Positions 22,940 through 33,047 of a DNA stretch of 33,047 nt are shown one piece after another (within the stretch, counting starts at the first letter, position 1; each line of letters begins with the position of its first letter). Source of the DNA: Chromera velia (taxonomy: Eukaryota > Sar > Chromeraceae); assembly GCA_018398765.1 (NCBI GenBank), contig JAHBMJ010001283.1, positions 1-33,047 of the forward strand, in the 5' to 3' direction. The notes under the pieces were generated by a model. That model was not told the DNA's origin. It ran no database searches and was given only the letters and a program-made list of their open reading frames with translations. Position numbers and translations under genes: made by a program.

Positions 22940-25900
22940 CAGAGACAGAGACAGACACAGACACAGACACAGACGCACACACACACAGAGTGTGCAAAGA
23001 GGAGAACATTGCGAGGAAGCAAAGAGGAAGCGAGCAGGCACGCAGACACAGAGAGACGAGATGCAACAGAAAGATCATACACCCTCGACGCACACTTCTG
23101 CAGTGCACATCCACGGTCGTTCCTCATTTTCCAATTTCGCTCCCCCGCATGCGCCTCAAGCACGAAAAAGAAGTCACTCAGCCCATGCACTGACAGGAGA
23201 ATTAGATAAGCAACCCGAGAAAGAGAGACAGAATCACTCAGCCATCACATGGAGTTCTCCCCAAGGAAACAGAGAGAGAAAAGGGAAGATGGAGAAGGAA
23301 GCGGTCGAAGAGAAAACGTCCGTCCACGTTTGTGAAATGACAACTAACCATTCAGGACATGAAACGCCCGTTCAGGAATCATCCAACATTCACCTCGAGA
23401 ATCACTTAAAATTGGACGTAAAACGGATAAACCAAGCAAAGGCAACAAAGGGACCCTTAGAACGGGCCCGCATCTATCCATCCGATTTCAGCACAGAGTA
23501 ACTAACTGACGGTGTGGCGTCTTCTCGCATGCAGTCGATGCTTCTGTAGACGCAATTTTGAGTATCTAGGGTCTCCACAGGAAACCCTGCCAGTTCCTGG
23601 ACTCCGGAGATGCGATCCACTATGTCTCCATAGGAAATGTACAGGGGGGTGGACTCGACAAGGGGAGTTCCCAGGTCAATGGCTGCATGGATCCATCCAG
23701 TGGGTATCCATCTCGGTCGTGTAATCTTCATACAAATGTCGTATGCATATACACACACTGAAAGGACTCCATCCCTTATGCGCCGAAGTCTCCCCGCCCT
23801 CATGTTGCAATGACAGGTCGGTAATATGACTCTGAAACATTGTGATGGAGACAGGATGAGAAAGATAGATGGATGAAACGAGACAAAAGACTTGAGATCG
23901 GAAAGTACCTTTTTCGGGTCCAATGCGGTCTCTCTCAAAAAACTGGGACGGAAAGAAGATAGCCGAGAAGTCGAAAGGGGAAGAGAAAAGAAGGGCAAAG
24001 CCAGGCCGCATGCACAACTTGAGTTGAGGTGCAGGAGATGGACGAAAGAGGATGACATGAATAAGACAGACACGGGAAGGCATGTCTAAAAAAGGGCAGA
24101 GGGGAACAAGAAGCCGGGGGGTCATCCGGTGGGAACAAGGCGATATTTTTCAATTCGACATTCTTCAAGCAAGTGTGCGAGATCATGAAGTCAATTCGAG
24201 CTTTTGTCGACTGACCTTCCTTCAAGTCTGCCCGCATGAGTTTTCTCTTTTCTTCCACTATATCCCGGTCGGAAGATCCTGAAGAGGACGGTGCGGCCTT
24301 CTCGGGGCTTTCGGGATTCGGAGGGATCTCAGAGAAGAAGAAAGAGAGAGCCTCCACCTCCGTCTGAAGGGAGGCTTCGTTTAATGGAGGAGCAGATGAG
24401 GAGCGTTGTTTTTTCCTCTGCTTTTCCCCGTTCTTCTTCAATTTACTCATTTGCGCCTGTCTTTCTCTATCCTCTTCCATGCGTCTCTTGAGTAAGCTCT
24501 CTCTGCCTTCCTCTGTCTCTTCCTCAACAAGCCGCCTCGAGAGCTCTTGTCTAAGTGCGAGATGCAACTCGTCGAGTAACGGCTCGGCCGTGCCGTCGTT
24601 GTCATTCACGGGCACGTAGTACTCTCCTTGCCACCAGAGTCCTGAGTCAGTCGAGTTGGAGTAGCTCCATGCACATCCAGAGGGAAGGCAGTTGGCAGTC
24701 GGGATGCCAAACTTAGTGCAGTATTGGTCTTTCTTTGACTGATAGACGTCCTCCGCCTCGTCTTCGTATTGATTGACGTCAATGAACGCCTGCCAGTAGT
24801 AGCCCTCCACCGAGGACGCGTTGGTGGCGATGAGCGTGTCGTAGTTCTGGCAGAGGGAAGTGTTCAGAACTTCGTCCCTGGTGCTCAGGACGTTCTGCTT
24901 CGAATCCAATCGGATCTGCGTGCGTCAGTGCAATCACGATCAGCACATCAAGGTTCAGGCTGATCCTGGAAGAAAAACCAATGACAAGAATGCAGCAATC
25001 GTCATCCTTATTTGACTTTGGGAAAGTAAATTGCTCTGCATTAAACTGCATAGAGAAGACGTGTCAAGAAAAACGAGATTCGTGCGAATGCGTGCTTCCT
25101 GGGCTGGTTGATGAAAGCTGAAAGAAACACACGAGTCTGGATGGATGGCTGCATTGACGAATTTGTGCGGTTACAGACAGCATCGAGTACAGTGAACAGG
25201 TAAGCGTCGCACAAAGTGAGTGAGTGATTCTGGTGATGAATCAAGACAACGTTTCCTCCCCCAGTCTCGGCTCCGTCAGAAGACAGACGACTATCCCACA
25301 GAAAACTTCTTTCTTGTGCAACCCGACGCCTAATGTTGCCCACCCGTATTTTCCCCTGCAACGATTTTCCCATTCTTGCAGTACATGACGGTCCTTTGCT
25401 TCGGCAAAATCAAAAATTGACGTTACACTTTCGGTCCGCAAATTGCTCCCTCCCAGTATCTCATAGATGTGTAATCTAACTCACTCTGACGGAAATTTCT
25501 GCCTTGTACTCTGCGCCCTCCTTGTCGATGAACAGCGAGTCCACGTAGCTCAGGGGAGATGCCACGTTCTCTAGACGCACACCCTGGAGGTCATCCAACT
25601 CGAAGGTGATGTTGGAGGTCCACTTCAAATCGCGCAGAACCTCGTGGGCCTGTAGGGGAATACAAGACGAGTTGGATAAAGGGAGTGTGAGTTCCTTCCT
25701 TCTTGCAGGGTCAGTTTGCTCAACCACGGTCCCTTTCGCGTTTCCTTTTCACGGCCAGGTGCTCCAGAGGGCAGGAACAATCGGCACGTAGGAGGATGTG
25801 CGAAAGAAGTGGGGATGTACGACACCGCCCTTGATTGTGTGTGTTTCGCCTTCGCTGAGTCACATGCGGAAAATAGGTCAGCAGTTGCCATGAGTCTGTG

Positions 25901-26825
25901 GATAAGTGAGGAACCCAGGGAGCGAGTGAACCGATGCTAAGAGAATGTGAACTTGTGACACTGTGTAGAAGTATGAGCAAAGTATTGACACACACGCAAG
26001 CAAGGTAGGAAGGAAAGAAGCCACTGACCCAAAATTCGCTGTCTTGAATAAACTTGGTGGCCCCGTCCGCCCCTCCCAGATTCAACTTGACTCGAACACC
26101 CGCGTTCACATGGTTGAACACATTGCAGTCCTCGATGCACCACGCTGCATGCACACGACGCCAAAAGCGGGACGTATGGAGAGGGTAAGGGAAAAGGTCA
26201 TATCAGACTGCAAAAAAAAATGGACAACAAAAAAAAAAGGAGCAAGGTAGATGCGCGTAAGAACAGCAACTGATTCTTTGTAATTCATCCAGCCTCCTCT
26301 TCAGCCCACCCACCTGCTCGAGATAGACGGTCTTGAAAGTCTAGGCCCACAGCGCACCACGGGGGGGTCCAAGGAGATATGGGTCTGTCGGCGCTGTCCC
26401 ACGCGTCGAGCCGAGAAGAGCCAAGCAGGTCAATTGTTTTCTGGGAACAGGTCTCTTCATGGTACGTCTGACAGATAGATGCATCAGAGGAGAAAAAAAA
26501 AGAGACAGCAGTCAGGCAGCCAGGATGAAATAAGCCGAGTGAGTCTTCAGTGTAGTCTTGGCTGAAATGAAACGAAAATGTCGCCTTAATTGGGACTTCT
26601 TGGCCTGTCATAGCAAAGTCGTGTCTGTGTGAAGAAAGTTTGACGAGACGAATTGGATTTCTGGAGGTTACAAGAAGAAAAAAAACAAACGAAAAGGAAT
26701 CGGTCATCGAACCTATAAGTAAAAAAGGACGCAGAAAGGCATCCATCCCAACATATGTACCAAAATTTTTCCTTTACTTACAACCTTTTGATCACCTTCT
26801 CACACTCGCTTACTCACTTACTCAC

Positions 26826-26885
<60 letters not shown>

Positions 26886-27558
26886 TCACTCACTCACTGA
26901 CTCGCTGACTCACTCACTGATTATTCAATTATTCTCTCATTTGCGTCTCCATCCATCCATCCATCCATCCATCCATCCATCCATCCATCCATCCATCCAC
27001 ACATACATACATCTATCCAACCATTCTTTCCTTCTTTCCTTCCTTCCTTCCTTCCTCCTATGATTCCCCCACTGACTGACAATGTCCTCGTACGTGTAGG
27101 GGAACTGGCACTGGAGCATTCGGCTGTCCGGACACACCGCCCCCTGGCAGAGCTGGTCACAAGTGGTACACCAGGGCTGGTCTGGGCAGAGCCTGCAGGC
27201 AGACAGTCAGGAAGCCAGGGGTTCGGGTTGCTGAGACTACATTGATTCTTTCCTGTTCGACACCGACAGACAGACAGGCTGACAGATAGACAGATACGGG
27301 GGTTGTTGGTATTGCTTCCCTTTTGATTGACTTCGAAGAAAATGCTTGACACACGGATGGGCACACAGGAGCTGGTGCCGTCACGCAATGCTGTTGCTAG
27401 CCTTTTGTGTGAATGGCCCCAGACGTACATACACACACGGAGAGAAGGGGGCGGGTATGGGGGGGGGGCAACAATAGATAGACAGATGATAGATACAGAA
27501 GCATTCAGACGGAGATGGAGAGAGAGAGAGAGAGCTATAGAAAGAGAAAAAAAAGGAA

Positions 27559-27596
<38 letters not shown>

Positions 27597-27712
27597 GGAC
27601 GCGCAGGATGTCCCCGGGTTCTGTGCACTGCTCGAGCTCACATACCGACACCTGTTGCCAAACCACGCACACCTGCAGACAGAGATCAAGAAGAACAGAA
27701 GAACCAAGAAGA

Positions 27713-27753
<41 letters not shown>

Positions 27754-28095
27754 AAGAAAGAAAGGAAGGAAGGAAGGAAGGAAGGAAGAAGGAAGGAAGG
27801 AAGGAAGGAAGGAAGGAAGAAAGAAAGAAAGAAAAGAAAAGAAAGAAAAGAAAACTAAGAAAGAGGCTATCATGCAACTCTAGTTTCTGTTCCTTGCCAC
27901 ACACGACACAACCGATAGGTGCAAAGCACAAATGTCCAACTGACACAGAGGTCGCAATGAAGGTTGACTATGAAGAACAGGGTGGAGGAGAAGCGAAAGA
28001 AGACAAGAGAGTCCACGTATGGTCTTCCACACCTACACACGGGTCAAAGAAACAAATAGGCAGACAGACAGACAGACAGACAGACAGAGAGGCAC

Positions 28096-28126
<31 letters not shown>

Positions 28127-28265
28127 GGCGGACAGACAGACAGATAGACAGAGAGACAGGACGACAGAGAAACAGACAGACAGGCAAGCAAGCAGGCAGG
28201 CAGGCAGGCAGGCAGACAGACAGACAGACAGACAGGCGGACAGACAGACAGACAGAGAGACAGGC

Positions 28266-28296
<31 letters not shown>

Positions 28297-31028
28297 GAGG
28301 CACAGAGACAGACAGACAGACAGACAGACAGGCGGACAGACAGATAGACAGAGAGACAGGACGACAGACAGACAGACAGACAGGCAAGCAGGCAGGCAGG
28401 CAGGCAGGCAGGCAGACAGACAGACAGGCAGACAGACAGAAGAGAGACAGAGACACAGAGAGACGAACAGTCAGATGGACACTCACCCAAGAGGTCTCAA
28501 GTTTGCACAAGCGCAAGCACTAGTTGCCCCAAGCTCTTCACACGTCGCGTCGCTCACACCCAGGGCTGCAACTCAGAAAGAAGCAAGGATAAGTCGATCG
28601 TTCAAAAAGTAGAAACAAAACCACTATACATTCCAATCACACAAATCCGATTGGATGTGCTGTTGAGACAAGTACCAGTCATTCTCTTCGTTTCTTTGAA
28701 TTCATTCCTCCAAATAAACAATGAGGAATAATTGCAGAAGGGAGGAAGGAAACAAGTCAAAGATGAAGAACTGAATTATCGAGACTTCTAAACAAACAGA
28801 CGGTATGTATAGAACCAGCGACCTGTTCTGTGCGGCTGCAGAAGGCTAATCAGATCAACAAACAAACACCAAGAAGGATCCTCTCTGACTGATGCGTCCA
28901 TTCCATCATCATGGCCATCACCGGCAGGCATCCTCACCATTCCTTCGTTCGTTCCGACATCGATCACCCAACTCGTTCACGCAATCCTTGCAAAAGAGAG
29001 GAAAAATTGAAAAGAAGATGCAAGGAAAGGAGACACTAAGTGAAAAGGAAAAATAATGGATCTACAAGGAGGCAAACAGACAGATCAAAAGACATGCAGC
29101 TAATCAGTCAGTCAGACAGACAGACAGACAGACAGATGAAGAAACAGATGAACAGACAGCAGACTGACTGGGCGACTCAGACCGAGACTGACTCACTGGC
29201 TGACTAACTGACTGACGGTTAATATGAGAGCAGTCCAGGACAGAATACCCAAGAGAGGTAGAGTCAAGGCACTCTCCACAAGTCGTCCTGCCACAAGCAA
29301 ACAAACAAGAAAGAGAGGCGAGCAGCGGGCATGTGAAGCTCGAGTCTTCAACAAAATTAGTCAATATAACAGACTGCTCTGCAGTTTTTTATGGGAAAGA
29401 AAAAAATGCTTTGATTATTGTTGAATGACTCTGAAAACCTTCGACGTTTACCATCGCGATGATGCACAGTAGTAGCCCAAGAGAAGCGAAGATTTGTACG
29501 CTTAAGAAAAAACAATTCAGATCGAAATTTGATTGTACAGCAAAAAGGCCTTCTTGAGACTGCACACCAAGAATAGACTCGATACAAATTTAAGAAAGAC
29601 AAGAAAGTAGACATGCACCTTGAAAACATACATTTCCTCTCAAACAATCACTCTGCGTGGCTGACCTCAGGAGATCCTCTCTATTTTGGACGCACCTGCA
29701 AAGATATCGACATGGGGCGTTCACGTTTTGTGTGTGCAGGTACAAGAGCGCTCAGGACCTTTTTCAGCTTCCACGTGCGGAGAGACCAAAGCTTGCCACA
29801 GAAACTGGTTCAAATTTCCGCACTTCATCGACACCGAACCAGTGAGATCTTTCTGACGACCCTGTCGGTTTCCCAGACAACTATCGCATTCGCATTTGAG
29901 ATCGAAATCAGCACTGTACGTTCTCACACGTACATCAATACGACAATCCCACAAGAAGACAAGAAGCCATGCCCGCCCTTCTAGAAAGAAAAAGAGAAAA
30001 GGGGAGAGAGAGAAGGCAGATCGACGACGGACTCGGGGGGATCGCATCCGTCCTCCTTGGAGCACCACGCGCACCCGTGCTGGGACCTCGCTGCACACCC
30101 ACACGCCGAGGTAGCACTCAGGCAAGGGTTCCCATTCGTCGTGATGGCCACGTCTGGAGGGCATGCACAGAGAGGACAGGCAGACGGAAGGGGCGTTATA
30201 AAGTGGGTCGAGGAAATGAATTTACAGCCGCAGTAAATTAGCCGTTGCCTGCAAAGAAAAAGGACTATTCGCGAGGCTGGAAGGCACCAAGGCACAGAGA
30301 AGGAATCGGACAGAAGCTACAGAGATAGAAAAAATGGACGACTAAAACGAAGAGAAAGACTCGACTCAAAGAAAAAGAATAGGCAGGGGAATTTTGTAGG
30401 AGGAAAAAAGAGGAAGTCACAAAGACTGGTCGGAAAAAAGAAAGGAAAGCTGACGTATGCCTTGATCCCGCTGTACTGTTGGGGCTGCAGGAGGGACAAA
30501 GAACCGCAAGGATTTATTTCCAAAAAAGACACACAAGACAAGACGCAAAGAGGGAGCGCAAGGGTAAGAAAGAGAGAAAAAGAGAGTCGTTCAGGTCTCC
30601 TGACCCTGCTTTTGCCTCCTGGCGAAACACAAAATTCACAAACGTGCACAAAAGAGACGGCCAGAGGAGACCACTCCTGCTTCCCTCTTGCCCCAGAAGC
30701 GCAAGCACACATTTCTCGCTGAGGAGCACTTAATTCTGTTTTCTCTTTCTGTCTTTCTGTCCTCACTCAATCGAATCCTCTCTGGGGAGGACCCGATGAG
30801 GGCGTCGTATGAAATGAGAAAAGAATTAATGTGAATCGATTATGGATCGAGAGACACTATGAGACAAAACAATTGCACGAGAGGTGCTGCTCCGTCCCAA
30901 ACACACACTTAATTTCCGCCCCGCACTCCGCTCACCAACATGGCACCAACTGGATCCCCCCCCTGCAGGACTGACTGACACAAAAGGACTCCGCAGAGTA
31001 GCGCCACGAGAAGAACACAGAAAGCCAT
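21632..31028 (-). CDS. Secreted cysteine-rich multi-exon protein with PSI/plexin-like modules (partial model)
   Basis: Minus-strand exon chain: 31028-30936, 30484-30455 (tentative), 30153-30033, 29695-29666, 29287-29209, 28986-28938, 28565-28487, 27672-27601, 27192-27081, 26467-26314, 26144-26029, 25649-25485, 24915-24216, 24085-23909 (optional, phase-neutral), 23682-23511, 22276-22197, 21744-21632. From 30153 on, every junction is GT-AG and phase-consistent. The join into 30153 is not resolved. Exon 1 encodes a signal peptide ([20 protein letters not shown]). Exon 3 reads [20 protein letters not shown], the C-x-C...CxWC pattern of PSI domains. Related Cys-rich pieces follow ([52 protein letters not shown]), with N-glycosylation sequons. 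Then comes an Arg/Glu/Lys-rich, probably helical region, and a basic C-terminus. No transmembrane segment was found between the extracellular-type and charged parts. Roughly 720 aa. The function is unknown. The last two exons are the least certain. Confidence 0.6.
22651..22986. repeat. Compound (CA)(GA)(GAAA)(GAAAGA)(GACA) microsatellite in an intron
   Basis: It lies between the exons ending at 23511 and beginning at 22276 of the PSI-like gene. The middle block is a regular higher-order GAAAGAGAAA pattern over more than 100 bp. Confidence 0.95.
26831..27057. repeat. Compound (CT)(CA)(CACT)(CATC)(TTCC) microsatellite in an intron
   Basis: CT 26831-26862, CA to about 26885, CACT/GACT units, CATC about 26950-27000, then TTCC units to about 27057. 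It lies within the 613-nt intron between exons 27192-27081 and 26467-26314. Confidence 0.95.
27516..27855. repeat. GA and GAAA/GGAA microsatellites flanking a short exon
   Basis: GA tracts at about 27516-27594, and GA, GAAA, GGAA, GAAA at about 27709-27855, lie on both sides of the 72-nt exon 27672-27601. That exon's donor (GTCCGTCTCTCTC in sense) runs straight into the repeat. Confidence 0.92.
28060..28465. repeat. (CAGA)n array with about 200-bp higher-order duplication
   Basis: CAGA/CAGG units carry marker variants that appear twice in the same order: GGCACAGAGA at 28091 and 28299, AGGCGGA near 28127 and 28331, and ACAGGACGAC near 28159 and 28359. A GGCAGGCAGGCA run closes each half. The spacing (about 200-208 bp) shows that a whole block was duplicated. 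It lies inside the intron between exons 28565-28487 and 27672-27601. Confidence 0.9.
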
Positions 31029-31386
31029 TGCTCCAATATTCCTGTAGTAGGCCTGCAACCAGCAAAAAGATGGGCAGATCTCCTTCGTTCTGTTCGGCGC
31101 ATTTGCATGAGGTCGACTCCCGCATCTTGGTGATCTACTGATTGGTTGACTAACAGACTGAGTAGCGCACTGACCACATCTGACGAATCCATTGACGGAA
31201 TGGCTCTTTGAGTTGATGCAACAACCTTTTTGGTGATTCCTTCTTCTGTTTCTTTGCTTGCTGAATGCCTGGCCTGCTGGATCTTGGTTTGTGTCCGCTA
31301 TTGACGGACTCAGTGACTTACATATCTGATTCGTTGCACCTTGTCTTCGTTTCGTTGCTCATCCATCCATCAATTTGTGCATTCAC

Positions 31387-31697
31387 TTATTTATTTATTC
31401 TGATTGATGCTTCGTCTCTGACCCTTTTGAGTTGTTTCTTCTTCTCCACTCCCCGGATGTACTTGAAGTAAATCCAAATGGCTGCATGCAGGCAGGTAGG
31501 CAGGCAGGCAGGCAGGTAGGAGGATATTCCTTCATTTTCCTTCCGTGCCTGGCCACGACCAGGAAAGACAAGGTTGCCTGCCAGGTTCCTGACTCCTTCC
31601 GTCGTTCAGAGGAAAGAGAAAGGACTTTGAAAGGAAGGAAGGAGGAATTGCAAGACACACCGTTGTGATTTGCAAGAGCGACGTCAGTTGAAGTGTA

Positions 31698-31794
<97 letters not shown>

Positions 31795-32264
31795 TCAGTA
31801 AGCGGGATTGAACTTGCACACATATTATTTTGCCCACGCAATATCACGAACTTACAGAGAATCCATGGAATGAAGCAGAAGAATCCCAAGAAGGCGAAAC
31901 ACTGTAACCTGCACAAGCAAAGAGACACCTTTTATCAAGAAGTGCGATCAATCGAACCCCTGAAAAACGCGATTAGTGAAAAAGTATGCATTCTCTCATG
32001 CACAAAATGAATGCATGCCTGTATATGAAACTCAAGTCACATTGTGCGACGTTCCGTGCTCGTAGGACGTTCAGAACATTGCACGGAACGTTTTGTGGGC
32101 AGCCAGTTTGACCAAACGTCCTCATAGAATATGAACTCCTCAATGCAGCATTGCTGACTGACGCACAATCTTGGATCGTCATTGTCGATTTGCTTCTTCA
32201 GCGCTTCGTTTCTGTAGGGTTCCCCTCCCTGCCGTCCCTTTGTACTGCTGGGACGGTTTCCCAT
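31387..32264 (-). CDS. Small membrane protein, 3 exons, 81 aa
   Basis: Minus-strand exons: 32264-32167, 31908-31856, 31481-31387 (246 nt including stop), with phases 2 and 1 fully consistent. Donors are GTGCGT and GTAAGT; acceptors are TTGTGCAG and GCATGCAG. The product starts MGNRPSSTKGR in a good context (AAG before ATGG). Gly2 and Ser6 fit an N-myristoylation consensus. Residues 1-33 are polar and charged. Residues about 37-56 (FAFLGFFCFIPWILSIWIYF) form a hydrophobic helix, then KYIRGVEKKKQLKRVRDE gives a strongly basic tail. The positive-inside rule would place the C-terminus in the cytosol. The stop codon lies within overlapping AATAAA repeats (about 31399-31387) that could act as a polyadenylation signal. 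No family was recognised. It stands 358 bp upstream of the PSI-like gene, on the same strand. Confidence 0.68.
31700..31792. repeat. (GT)n/(GA)n microsatellite in intron 2 of the small membrane protein gene
   Basis: A GT run from about 31700 to 31760 is joined to a GA run to about 31792. In the sense direction of the gene this reads TC then AC. Confidence 0.95.
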
Positions 32265-32420
32265 CTTGGCCTTCCTTATTGCCCTGTCAGCTACTTTAGG
32301 TAGAAAAGAAGATGATGGCCTGCAGTGAGTCTGAATTCAAAGGTGGCAGCTTGTCGTACGTTCGTGAGATGCATGCATGCGTGGATGCATGTAGACGGCA
32401 TGCAGCTGCACAGCAGCACG
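32265..32420 (-). promoter_or_regulatory. Upstream region of the small membrane protein gene with TGCATGC motifs
   Basis: About 105 bp above the start codon is a cluster with TGCATGCATGC (32370-32380), GGATGCATG (about 32384) and GGCATGCAGC (32397-32406). The arrangement is like that in the S28/coiled-coil divergent promoter. A regulatory role is inferred from position and from the known apicomplexan motif. Confidence 0.4.
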
Positions 32421-33047
32421 TGTGCTGTTGCTACGACAAGAAAGTGAGGGAGACTTGAACGCACTTCACCTCAAAGCAGATGTCCTGCAATATCGCTTGC
32501 TACTCGTAGAACAACCAGTGTGCAAGGCGTAAGCCATATATAAGGGACTCCAGTGTCGAAGGGTTTGAACAGCTACAGATCGTCGATCTGGTATATATCA
32601 GCAATTAATTTACGATCGAATGCAACATAGAATTGCATGTGCCGAGTCGGTCGGCCGGCCGCGGGACACGCCCAATCTCCGTGCATATACGCGTCAGGAT
32701 GTGCGTGCGTCAATTGTACGCGTAACAATGCCTGTAAAGCCGCCATTTTGAGCCCCGCGGCTGCGCCGCGGGGCTCTTCAATTTGGTCCGCGGCTGTGCC
32801 GCGGACTCTTTCAAGCCCCTCCGCGGCGGCGCACCCTTCCCCGCCCGCCCTGCCAATATATACTCATAAAACGAGCAATTTGCGCCGCAGGCGCCAAAAT
32901 TTTTCGGGAGGCTCTTTGGTATGCATGCATGTTTTCACTGTGTTTTGACAAGTCTGTGAACGGTTTGTCGCGGGGCTCCACAGAGTAGCTTGGACAGTCG
33001 CTCCGCGGCGCGGCGCGGACACGAGGAAACTTTCCTCCGCGGCGCGC
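32421..33047. other. Gene-free right edge with GC-rich hairpins
   Basis: No supportable exon. The plus-strand frame at 32637-32948 crosses the hairpins and has no domain-like content. Perfect hairpins: 32751-32777 (12-bp stem GAGCCCCGCGGC, loop TGC), 32787-32807 (9-bp stem, loop TGT) and 32882-32894 (5-bp stem, loop GCA). Further CCGCGGCG-type segments lie at 32820-32832 and from about 32960 to the edge. The cluster continues beyond the window. Confidence 0.7.

Noticed and set aside
23120-23501. Long plus-strand frame ending in [10 protein letters not shown]
   Set aside because: It extends from a microsatellite frame through the intron of the minus-strand gene. It has no domain content, and splice sites on the opposite strand are better supported.
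32637-32948. 103-codon plus-strand frame across the GC-rich hairpins
   Set aside because: Its length follows from high GC and few stops. The composition is Ala/Pro/Ser/Cys with no motif, and the hairpins explain the sequence better.

Overview
The window looks like nuclear DNA of a eukaryotic alveolate-type protist, best fitting a chromerid alga such as Chromera velia. This is inferred from genome style only: intron-rich genes of moderate GC, very abundant GA/CA/GAAA/GACA microsatellites in introns, and dense TGCATGC motifs near start codons. No rRNA, tRNA, CRISPR array or prokaryotic operon was seen. Single-frame ORFs are misleading here, so the genes below were assembled by hand from exons, splice sites and reading-frame phase.

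Layout. 1-2300 is microsatellite followed by AT-rich DNA with no supportable gene. 2886-7655 (minus) is a complete seven-exon serine carboxypeptidase of peptidase family S28 (lysosomal Pro-X carboxypeptidase/DPP2 type) with signal peptide and catalytic triad. A 737-bp divergent intergenic region carrying a TGCATGC cluster separates it from 8393-10826 (plus), a four-exon, 445-residue coiled-coil protein that is possibly golgin-like. 10827-15958 is gene-poor: it holds a 1.2-kb inverted-repeat element with hAT-like ends (11795-12959), AT-rich DNA and a 52-bp perfect palindrome (14805-14856). 15959-18807 (minus) is a four-exon, about 813-residue ankyrin-repeat protein. 19499-20029 is a 531-bp inverted-repeat (MITE-like) element. 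About 21632-31028 (minus) is a large multi-exon gene for a secreted, cysteine-rich protein with PSI/plexin-like modules. 31387-32264 (minus) is a tiny three-exon gene for an 81-residue membrane protein that no single ORF reveals. The right edge (32751-33047) is a cluster of very GC-rich hairpins.

Nothing suggests that the five genes form one pathway. Three of them (S28 peptidase, PSI-like protein, small membrane protein) look secretory or membrane-associated. The most unusual features are the recurrent GTC-type 5' splice sites, often lying inside tandem repeats, the overlap of TGCATGC motifs with 3' splice sites, and two probable non-autonomous DNA transposons. A 47-bp module occurs once inside one of these elements and once just outside the other.
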